From contig JAGBHU010000016.1 in assembly GCA_017935345.1 (NCBI GenBank), positions 62,001 to 126,000 of the forward strand: a DNA stretch of 64,000 bases. Direction: 5' to 3'. Positions 55,472 to 62,393 of the stretch are shown here, one piece after another. The notes beneath the pieces are model-generated. The model worked only from the letters and a program-made list of their open reading frames with translations. It searched no databases and had not been told where the DNA came from. Source of the stretch: Coprococcus sp. (GTDB taxonomy: Bacteria; Bacillota; Clostridia; Lachnospirales; Lachnospiraceae). Each line of letters opens with the position of its first letter. Position 1 is the stretch's first letter. Position numbers and translations under genes: made by a program.

Positions 55472-57172
55472 ATGCTTTTAAATGTACATATAAAAAATCT
55501 GGCATTGATAGATGATGTAGGTGTCAGTTTCAGTGATAATCTGAATATACTTACAGGTGAAACCGGTGCAGGTAAATCGATTATTATCGAAGCACTTAAG
55601 ATAGGCATGGGTGCCAAGCTGGCAAAAGATCTTCCAAGAGAGCCTGACAAAGAAGCTCTGTGTCAGCTTATGTTTTCCGTAGAAGATGAACAGCTATGGA
55701 ATACATTTTCTGAAATGGGTATCGAAAAGTCTGAGGATGACACGCTCCTTATTACAAGACGAATATTAAACGGCAGGACAATCAATACTATCAATGATGA
55801 GGTGGTAACTGCATCCAAACTCAAAGATGTAGCTGCATTCCTTGTTGATATGCATGCCCAGCATGAACAACAGACGCTTTTAAAAAAAGCAGAACATTTG
55901 AAGATTTTGGACAAATTTGGCAGAGCTGAGATAGAGCCGGTCAAAGCCAAAGTAAAAGAAGCGTATCATGCGTATCATGAAATTCTTTTTGAATTAAATG
56001 AGCTGTCTATGGAGGATGGCGAAAGAGTAAGACGGGCAGAATTTATCAAATATGAAATCAATGAAATTGAAACAGCAAAATTAAAGCAGGGTGAAGACGA
56101 AGAACTGGAGAAGCAGTATCGCAGGATGGTTCATGCAAGAGATATTGTGGAAGCGGCTTCTGAGGTATACCATATTACGGGTTATGGCAACGGGAATTCT
56201 TCCGGAAATGAGATTGGACGCGCCCTGCTTCGTTTGAAGAGCGTTAAAGAGCTGGATGATGAGCTTGCCGATATTTATGCACAGCTTGAAAATATAGATG
56301 CACTGCTGAATGACTTTAATGTGGGATTAAAGGATTACATGCAAAGCATGGAATTTGATGAGGCACAGTTTAAAGAAGTCTCGAGCAGGCTGGATACCAT
56401 TAATAATCTCAAGGGTAAATACGGAAAAACGATTGAGGATATTTTCATTTATTTGGAGGATATCAAGGCTGAGTATGAGAAGCTTGCCGAGTATGATGCT
56501 TATATTGAGGCGCTAAATGCAAAACTTTCGGCTGCTGAGGAAAAAATGCTTGGTTATGCCGGGCAGCTGACAGCCATTAGAAAGAAAATGGCTGTCAATC
56601 TGTGCAGTCAGATACGTGAGGCTTTAAAGGAATTGAGCTTCATGGAAGTAAAATTTGATATGGTATTTGACAAACTGGATAGTTGTACATCAAACGGAAT
56701 CGATGACTGTTATTTTGTTATCTCTACAAATGTAGGTGAGAAAGTAAGACCTTTATATGAAGTGGCATCAGGTGGTGAATTGTCAAGAATTATGCTGGCA
56801 ATAAAATCCTGCATGGCAAGTGAAGACAATATTGATACGCTTATCTTTGATGAAATTGATGTGGGAATCAGCGGAAGAGCTGCACAAAAGGTAGCAGAGA
56901 AGCTTGCAGTTATTGCCAGGGTACATCAGGTAATCAGTATCACGCATTTGCCGCAGATAGCAGCGATGGCTGACAATCATTATCTGATTGAAAAAAATGC
57001 AGTCAATCATAAAACCGTAACAAGTATCACAAAGCTTGATAAAGAGGCATCGATTATGGAGATTGCAAGACTTCTTGGAGGTGCCGAAATTACAGAAACT
57101 GCCATCAATAATGCAAGGGAAATGAAAGATATGGCAGAGCAAACAAAAATCAACCATAATGAAATACTTTAA
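55472..57172 (+). CDS. recN: DNA repair protein RecN
   Basis: A 566-residue SMC-like ATPase from ATG 55472 preceded by AGGAGG. Walker A G-E-T-G-A-G-K-S is at residues 29-36. A coiled-coil middle, the signature E-V-A-S-G-G-E-L-S-R-I-M-L-A and the Walker B F-D-E-I-D-V-G-I-S-G follow. RecN acts early in double-strand break repair. It is in the usual argR-recN-spoIVB order. Confidence 0.97.
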   Translation: MLLNVHIKNLALIDDVGVSFSDNLNILTGETGAGKSIIIEALKIGMGAKLAKDLPREPDKEALCQLMFSVEDEQLWNTFSEMGIEKSEDDTLLITRRILNGRTINTINDEVVTASKLKDVAAFLVDMHAQHEQQTLLKKAEHLKILDKFGRAEIEPVKAKVKEAYHAYHEILFELNELSMEDGERVRRAEFIKYEINEIETAKLKQGEDEELEKQYRRMVHARDIVEAASEVYHITGYGNGNSSGNEIGRALLRLKSVKELDDELADIYAQLENIDALLNDFNVGLKDYMQSMEFDEAQFKEVSSRLDTINNLKGKYGKTIEDIFIYLEDIKAEYEKLAEYDAYIEALNAKLSAAEEKMLGYAGQLTAIRKKMAVNLCSQIREALKELSFMEVKFDMVFDKLDSCTSNGIDDCYFVISTNVGEKVRPLYEVASGGELSRIMLAIKSCMASEDNIDTLIFDEIDVGISGRAAQKVAEKLAVIARVHQVISITHLPQIAAMADNHYLIEKNAVNHKTVTSITKLDKEASIMEIARLLGGAEITETAINNAREMKDMAEQTKINHNEIL

Positions 57173-57184
57173 TAGAACCATACT

Positions 57185-57215
57185 AAGAGTAGCGGAAAAA
57201 ACGTTACTCTTTTTT
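57185..57215 (+). terminator. Terminator of recN
   Basis: A ten-base stem with one G-U pair, AAGAGTAGCG (57185-57194) and CGTTACTCTT (57202-57211), is followed by a T-run. It lies 12 bases after the recN stop, so spoIVB is transcribed separately, as expected for a sporulation gene. Confidence 0.88.
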
Positions 57216-57273
57216 CTTTGTAGGAAACTTTGTTTCCATAGGAAAAAACATATTTACAAGGAGGTATGGGATC

Positions 57274-58341
57274 ATGGAGCGATATAGGAAATCTCTTGTT
57301 ATTTTACTGTTGGTAGATATCGCATTTATTATATTTCTGTTTGCTTTTTATTTGTCATATAAGGAGGGGGACGGCAGGCTTCAATATGAGAATGCAAAAT
57401 TTGTATTTGAAGATTTGTCGAATAAAAAAGTTATCCCTTCCGGTGAACCAATGGGAATATATATGAAAACCGACGGTGTTATGGTGGTTGATACAGGAGA
57501 TATTGTGACTGATGAGGGACATGTTGTTTGTCCCTCACAGAATGCATTAAAGTCAGGAGATTATATTACGAAGGTAAATGATAAAGTCGTTGAAAATAAA
57601 AGTGAGCTTCTTGAATGTATAGAAGAATCAGAGGGAGAGGAATTAAAGATTACTTATGTAAGAGAAGAAAAAGAAAATATAGTGAACATAACACCGGAAT
57701 GCTCGAATGAAGGTCGATATAAGCTGGGGTTATGGGTTAAAGACGATATTGCAGGTATCGGAACGGTAACCTTTATATATGGTAACAGCTTTATGGCACT
57801 TGGACATAGTGTATCAGACAATGATACGGGACTTATGATAAGGTGTGCTACCGGCGGAATGTATACAACCGATATTACAAATATCAATAAATCCTATACG
57901 GCTATGCCCGGGCAGTTACAGGGCAGTATCGTATATACCAGAGATTTAATCGGTATTATCAATCAGAATACTGAAAACGGGATAATGGGTTATCTTGACG
58001 AAGCGTATGTAAGTAAACATTATGATGAAAAGGATGCCATGTATATTGCAAAAGGGGAAGAGGTCGATACGGGAAAAGCATATATATATTCAAGGCTTAC
58101 GGGAGAGCCTGTGCAATATGCGATAAACATAGATGAAGTTAATTATGGAACACATAATAAGAACATAGAATTTACCGTAACGGACCAGAGGCTTATTGAT
58201 ATGACAGGCGGTGTCGTACAGGGGATGAGTGGCTCTCCCATTATTCAAAACGGCAAGATCATAGGGGCGGTTACGCATGTATTTGTCGATGACCCGACAA
58301 AGGGGTATGGGGTATTTATCGAAGAAATGTTAAAAGAATAG
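57274..58341 (+). CDS. spoIVB: SpoIVB serine peptidase (S55 family)
   Basis: A 355-residue protein with an N-terminal transmembrane anchor (about 8-28), a PDZ domain near 60-135 (S-G-D-Y-I-T-K-V-N-D-K-V-V) and a C-terminal S55 peptidase domain. The likely catalytic histidine is His178 in A-L-G-H-S-V, and the serine lies in G-M-S-G-S-P (residues 317-322). SpoIVB signals from the forespore to activate SigK processing in Bacillus. Since SigK here seems to lack a pro-sequence, it may have other targets such as SpoIIQ. AAGGAGG precedes the start. Confidence 0.95.
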   Translation: MERYRKSLVILLLVDIAFIIFLFAFYLSYKEGDGRLQYENAKFVFEDLSNKKVIPSGEPMGIYMKTDGVMVVDTGDIVTDEGHVVCPSQNALKSGDYITKVNDKVVENKSELLECIEESEGEELKITYVREEKENIVNITPECSNEGRYKLGLWVKDDIAGIGTVTFIYGNSFMALGHSVSDNDTGLMIRCATGGMYTTDITNINKSYTAMPGQLQGSIVYTRDLIGIINQNTENGIMGYLDEAYVSKHYDEKDAMYIAKGEEVDTGKAYIYSRLTGEPVQYAINIDEVNYGTHNKNIEFTVTDQRLIDMTGGVVQGMSGSPIIQNGKIIGAVTHVFVDDPTKGYGVFIEEMLKE

Positions 58342-58357
58342 AGATATAAAACATATG

Positions 58358-58394
58358 AAGCTGTCAGATTTTCAATGGCAGCTTTTGTTTTTTG
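58358..58394 (+). terminator. Terminator of spoIVB
   Basis: AAGCTGTCA (58358-58366) pairs, with one wobble, with TGGCAGCTT (58376-58384), followed by a broken T-run TTGTTTTTT. It lies 17 bases after the spoIVB stop. Confidence 0.8.
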
Positions 58395-58478
58395 CTGTCA
58401 TATATTGGTACGCTGTTACGATGAATTGATAGAAAGGTCGAAAATAATATTTAGAGAGTATATGGAAGGTTGTTATTG

Positions 58479-58491
58479 TCGCAACTTGCGA
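58479..58491 (+). promoter_or_regulatory. Palindrome upstream of the Spo0A-like gene
   Basis: TCGCAA-C-TTGCGA is a perfect 6-1-6 inverted repeat about 73 bases before the start codon. It overlaps TTGTCGCAA (58476-58484), which resembles a Spo0A box with one change. Another near-match, GGTCGAAAA, occurs at 58437-58445. It may be an operator; no protein can be named from sequence. Confidence 0.4.
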
Positions 58492-58564
58492 AGTGAAGGG
58501 TATTCCAAATGAAGATGTGGAATTATATAATAATTATGGCAGTAAAAGGGGAAGGAGATATGAC

Positions 58565-59359
58565 ATGAATCATGTAAAGATATTGATAGTGAAGCGTGAC
58601 AAAAGAGAAATAGAGCAGTTAGAAAATATCATTGAGAATACTCCCGCTTATGAATTACTTGGCGTTTGTGCTACCGGACAGGCTGGGATGGAGTCAATCA
58701 TAAAAAAATCACCGGATGTTGTGATTATGGACGAAGTTCTGCCGGAAAAAGATGTACTGGAAATCGTTGATGAGGTTGTGAAATACAAAAGTCTTAAAAA
58801 TGTGAGATTTATTATGTGTGGCTCCAAAAATCATGTGGAATATTTAAAGTTCTTGTATGACTGTATCGATAACAGAGTGATATTCCGTATTATGGACACG
58901 CCATATGAAGAGAAAAAGGTTAAGGATATTATAGATGAAACCTGCAGAGGCAGAAGAAATGATAATTATCTTGAATTTGCAGAAAATGACGGGGACAATA
59001 CAGAGCTTGAGGGAACCGTAACAAGTATTATTCATGAAATAGGTGTGCCTGCACATATAAAAGGTTATCAGTACTTAAGAAGTGCTATTGTAATAGCGGT
59101 AAATGATATGGATATACTGAATTCTATTACAAAACAGTTATATCCGACGATAGCAGAGACATATAATACAACATCCTCGAGAGTAGAGAGAGCAATCAGA
59201 CATGCTATAGAAGTTGCATGGGGCAGAGGAAGAATGGATACAATCAATGAATTGTTCGGGTATACAGTCAATGCCGGAAAGGGAAAGCCTACAAATTCTG
59301 AATTTATAGCCCTGATTGCTGACAAAATCAGATTGGATAATAAAATGAAAAGTGCCTGA
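58565..59359 (+). CDS. Spo0A paralogue with a degraded receiver domain
   Basis: A 264-residue protein from ATG 58565 after AAGGAG; an in-frame ATG at 58493 lacks such a site. The C-terminal half is a clear Spo0A effector domain: [29 protein letters not shown] and K-P-T-N-S-E-F-I-A. The N-terminal receiver keeps the phospho-acceptor-like Asp56 (V-I-M-D-E). But the acidic pair is reduced to K-R-D, the switch Thr region reads I-M-C-G-S, and the conserved Lys-Pro is replaced by I-M-D-T-P. So normal phosphorylation is doubtful. It occupies the slot next to spoIVB where spo0A is normally found. Confidence 0.88.
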   Translation: MNHVKILIVKRDKREIEQLENIIENTPAYELLGVCATGQAGMESIIKKSPDVVIMDEVLPEKDVLEIVDEVVKYKSLKNVRFIMCGSKNHVEYLKFLYDCIDNRVIFRIMDTPYEEKKVKDIIDETCRGRRNDNYLEFAENDGDNTELEGTVTSIIHEIGVPAHIKGYQYLRSAIVIAVNDMDILNSITKQLYPTIAETYNTTSSRVERAIRHAIEVAWGRGRMDTINELFGYTVNAGKGKPTNSEFIALIADKIRLDNKMKSA

Positions 59360-59399
59360 TAGATATCAAAATAGATATTAAAAACGATATCAAAAATAC

Positions 59400-59428
59400 T
59401 TGACAAATGTAATTCTGTCGAATATTAT
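59400..59428 (+). promoter_or_regulatory. Promoter with Spo0A-box-like sites upstream of the second spo0A
   Basis: A perfect -35 TTGACA (59400-59405), a 17-base spacer and -10 TATTAT (59423-59428). The sequence TGTCGAA (59416-59422) is a perfect core Spo0A box touching the -10. On the opposite strand, ATTTGTCAAG (complement of 59399-59408) covers the -35 and matches eight of nine positions of the TTTGTCRAA consensus. This arrangement suggests autoregulation by Spo0A. Confidence 0.7.
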
Positions 59429-59488
59429 TTAAATACATTATTCGAATGGTGCAAAAAAACATAGAAAGAAACGAAATGGGGAATAATC

Positions 59489-60301
59489 ATGAGTAATAAC
59501 GGGATGAACATAATAATTGCCGATAGTGAATGTGAGTTAATTGCCAGTCAGCTTATGGCAAATATGACAAAAGAAGAACTGAACATAATGGATAAGGTAA
59601 GCGATGGTGAAGCAGCCATAGAATCGATCAGAAAGTATAAGCCTGATATTGTATTGATAGATATCTGTCTGCCTGTCATAGATGGACTGGCTGTTATGGA
59701 GACGATAAGTGCAGACGAGGACTTGTCTGATACGACATTTGTTGTTGTAACCTCTGTAGGTTCCCAACGTCTGATAAGATGTGCATTTGAACTGGGTGCA
59801 ACTTATTATATATTAAAGCCATACAATCCTATTCAGCTTGTTGCAAGAGTGAAACAGATTTTCAAGCGTAAAAAAGAGCTTTATATGGAGGCCTCTGAGG
59901 AGCTTGTCTGTATCCCGAATAAAGCAGGAATGGTAAGAACGACAGATAATATTGAAAGTGATGTAACGGATATTATCAGGGACATCGGAATACCGGCAAA
60001 TATCAAAGGTTACCAGTATATCAGAGAAGGTATCATCATGGCAGTAAATGATGCAAATATGCTGAATTATATAACAAAGCTGCTGTATCCGACTATCGCA
60101 AAGAAATATAAAACGACTTCATCAAGTGTAGAACGTGCAATCAGACATGCCATTGAAGTGGCATGGAGCAGGGGACAGATTGATGTCATCAATGATATGT
60201 TTGGCTATACTGTCAACGCAGGTAAAGGAAAGCCTACGAATTCAGAATTTATTGCACTTATTTCAGACAAGCTGCGTATAGAGTACAGAAAGAGAGCATA
60301 A
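59489..60301 (+). CDS. spo0A: Sporulation master regulator Spo0A
   Basis: A 270-residue response regulator. The receiver has A-D-S-E at the acidic pocket (Asp12, with Ser13 in place of the second Asp), the phosphorylatable Asp58 in V-L-I-D-I-C-L-P, the switch Thr in V-V-V-T-S, and the conserved Lys in Y-I-L-K-P. The C-terminal effector domain is Spo0A-type, with [27 protein letters not shown] and [10 protein letters not shown]. It is the better candidate for the working master regulator. It lies 130 bases after its paralogue and has its own promoter. Confidence 0.95.
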   Translation: MSNNGMNIIIADSECELIASQLMANMTKEELNIMDKVSDGEAAIESIRKYKPDIVLIDICLPVIDGLAVMETISADEDLSDTTFVVVTSVGSQRLIRCAFELGATYYILKPYNPIQLVARVKQIFKRKKELYMEASEELVCIPNKAGMVRTTDNIESDVTDIIRDIGIPANIKGYQYIREGIIMAVNDANMLNYITKLLYPTIAKKYKTTSSSVERAIRHAIEVAWSRGQIDVINDMFGYTVNAGKGKPTNSEFIALISDKLRIEYRKRA

Positions 60302-60324
60302 GCTTAAGATTTTTTTACATTTAA

Positions 60325-60354
60325 TTGACGAAGAATTGGAAAAATGTGTATAAT
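60325..60354 (+). promoter_or_regulatory. Promoter upstream of the AstE-family pair
   Basis: TTGACG (60325-60330) and a perfect TATAAT (60349-60354), preceded by TG-T-G, with an 18-base spacer. Transcription would start near 60361, just before the leader hairpin. Confidence 0.65.
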
Positions 60355-60369
60355 AATATCAGATACGGT

Positions 60370-60401
60370 GAAAGCAGGGCACGGAAAGTATCCTGCTTTT
60401 T
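60370..60401 (+). terminator. Leader hairpin with T-run, possible attenuator
   Basis: AAAGCAGG (60371-60378) pairs with CCTGCTTT (60392-60399), followed by TT. It lies between the promoter at 60325-60354 and the start codon at 60435, so it would act within the leader. It could equally terminate read-through from spo0A. No alternative pairing partner was obvious. Confidence 0.55.
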
Positions 60402-60434
60402 CTGCTGTCATGCATTTGAAAGGAGCCGCCGAAT

Positions 60435-61373
60435 ATGATAGAAACGGTTGTATCAGCCAGTATGCTGATAGGAGAAGTAATGCGGGTGAAGAAGAACCAT
60501 CTTTCACCTGATTTTCCAAGTGGAAAAGAAAAAAGACTTAGTATTGTGTCAGGACTTCACGGTGATGAGGTGTCAGGACAATATATTTGTTATGAGGTTA
60601 TAAGGCGGATAAAAAAGGATTTTGACAAGCTGACAGGAATCGTGGATGTATATCCGTTTATCAATCCTATGGGACTTGAGGCGCAGAACCGATATGTGCC
60701 CGTATTTGACACGGATTTGAATACCCTGTTTCCCGGTTCTACGGAGGGAACCGTTGGTGAGTATACCGCGGCACTTGTGTTAAAGGATATCGTGGGTTCG
60801 GATATTTGTGTAGATATCCATGCAAGCAGTGTGTATATGAAGGAGCTGCCGCAGGTCAGGGTTAATTCGGATGTCGCAGAGGATATTACACCGTATGCTG
60901 TTAAAATGAATACAGATGTTATATGGGTACATCCGTCCTCCTCCGTTATGGCGGGAAGTCTGGCGTATTCACTCAATGAAGTAGGCGTAAAAACCATGAT
61001 TGTAGAATCGGGTGTTGCACTAAAAATCGATTACGAATATGCAAATCAGATAGTGGAAGGTCTGTTTTCTTTAATGGAATTTATGGGGATATGGAAGGGT
61101 ACGGTAAATGCCACACATATACCCAAAATAGCTGAGGATAAAAATGTAGCGTATATCAATGCCGAAAGCAGCGGAATATTTGTTCCTGCCGTAAAACATT
61201 CTGAGATGATAAAAAAAGGTGATATTTTAGGTTATATTGTCAATGTGCTTACCGGTTCTGTTGAGGAAACGATACTGGCTCCAAGGAGTGGGATGATTGT
61301 TTCATTAAGGGAATATCCGGTTATAGAAGAAGGCTCTCTTGTAGCCAGAATATTTGGAGGTGCAAATGAATAA
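60435..61373 (+). CDS. Succinylglutamate desuccinylase/aspartoacylase-family zinc hydrolase
   Basis: A 312-residue M14-like deacylase. Zinc ligands are His42 and Glu45 in G-L-H-G-D-E and His129 in V-D-I-H-A-S. D-L-N-x-L-F-P-G and the substrate-binding N-R are also present. The C-terminal 75 residues form a barrel-sandwich (biotinyl-like) domain with G-D-I-L-G-Y-I-V-N and A-P-R-S-G-M-I. The family cleaves N-acyl amino acids or amides. No arginine succinyltransferase pathway is nearby, so the substrate is unknown. It overlaps the next gene by eight bases. Confidence 0.88.
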   Translation: MIETVVSASMLIGEVMRVKKNHLSPDFPSGKEKRLSIVSGLHGDEVSGQYICYEVIRRIKKDFDKLTGIVDVYPFINPMGLEAQNRYVPVFDTDLNTLFPGSTEGTVGEYTAALVLKDIVGSDICVDIHASSVYMKELPQVRVNSDVAEDITPYAVKMNTDVIWVHPSSSVMAGSLAYSLNEVGVKTMIVESGVALKIDYEYANQIVEGLFSLMEFMGIWKGTVNATHIPKIAEDKNVAYINAESSGIFVPAVKHSEMIKKGDILGYIVNVLTGSVEETILAPRSGMIVSLREYPVIEEGSLVARIFGGANE

Positions 61374-62304
61374 AGAAATCATCTATTCAATGAACACCGC
61401 ATATAGAGGAGAATATATAATACAGGGATACAGCTTTGGCAGCGGTGATAAGGCAGCCTGTATCGTGGGCGCCATGAGGGGAAATGAGTTTCAGCAGCTT
61501 TATATCTGTTCTTTAATTTCCAAAAAGCTCAATGAGCTGGAGAACAGGGGCGCTATCGTTTCGGGAAAGCAGATACTGCTGATACCGTCACTGAATTACA
61601 GCTCGTTTAATGTAGGCAAAAAATACTGGATTACGGATAATTCCGATATCAACAGGTCATTTCCGGGAAATCCGGAGGGACAGGCTACAAGCCGTATAGC
61701 GGCGGCGGTTATGGAGAAGGTATCAGGTTATTCCTATGGAATACAGTTTGCCAGCTTTTATATGGAGGGCATTTTTATACCACATATCAGAATGATAGAG
61801 ACAGGTAAGCAGAGCAACAGCCTGGCAAACCAATTCGGACTTCCATATGTTTTAACTTCGAAACCACGTGCTTATGATACGTCAACACTGAATTATAATT
61901 GGCAGATGAGTGGTACGGAAGCTTTTTCGGTTTATTCGAAATATACCGACAGAATTGATGAAGAAAGTGCAAGCCAGGCTGTTTCCTCCGTCCTCAGATT
62001 TCTGACACGTATGGGAATCATCAGGTATAACTGTCATGCAGGATTTATTTCCACCATACTTGATGAGGAGGAGCTGCTCAATATCAAATCGGATAAATCA
62101 GGAGGCTTTTTCAGAAGGCTTGTCAATCCCGGAGATGAAGTGGTAAGAGGCGATGTGATAGCGCATATTGTCAATCCGATGACAGGTGAAAATGTATCCG
62201 AGATATATGCGCCGACAGACGGCATCATATTTTTCTGTCAGGATACACCGATGATATATCAGAATTCGGTGCTGTTTAAGATGATAAGGCGGTTACATAA
62301 TTAG
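61366..62304 (+). CDS. AstE/aspartoacylase-family paralogue without zinc ligands
   Basis: A 312-residue paralogue of the preceding protein, starting at ATG 61366 after GGAGG. The same fold markers are visible: S-D-I-N-R-S-F-P-G-N and the C-terminal G-D-V-I-A-H-I-V-N-P-M-T-G and A-P-T-D-G-I-I. But the first zinc histidine is Arg38 (A-M-R-G-N-E) and the second is Gln127 (Y-G-I-Q-F-A-S). Only Glu41 of the triad is kept. It is therefore probably inactive as a zinc hydrolase. The eight-base overlap with its neighbour implies coupled synthesis, perhaps as a heteromer. Confidence 0.85.
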   Translation: MNKEIIYSMNTAYRGEYIIQGYSFGSGDKAACIVGAMRGNEFQQLYICSLISKKLNELENRGAIVSGKQILLIPSLNYSSFNVGKKYWITDNSDINRSFPGNPEGQATSRIAAAVMEKVSGYSYGIQFASFYMEGIFIPHIRMIETGKQSNSLANQFGLPYVLTSKPRAYDTSTLNYNWQMSGTEAFSVYSKYTDRIDEESASQAVSSVLRFLTRMGIIRYNCHAGFISTILDEEELLNIKSDKSGGFFRRLVNPGDEVVRGDVIAHIVNPMTGENVSEIYAPTDGIIFFCQDTPMIYQNSVLFKMIRRLHN

Positions 62305-62393
62305 AAATATAAAAGAAAATGTAAAAAAAACTATTCAATAAAGAGCAATCATGTTAATATAACTTTGAATTGCAAATAAACAGGAGGTTTACC

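Noticed and set aside
62305-62393. Purine riboswitch or PurR site upstream of purL
   Set aside because: The gap is only 89 bases, AT-rich, and shows neither the conserved riboswitch core nor a clear palindromic operator.
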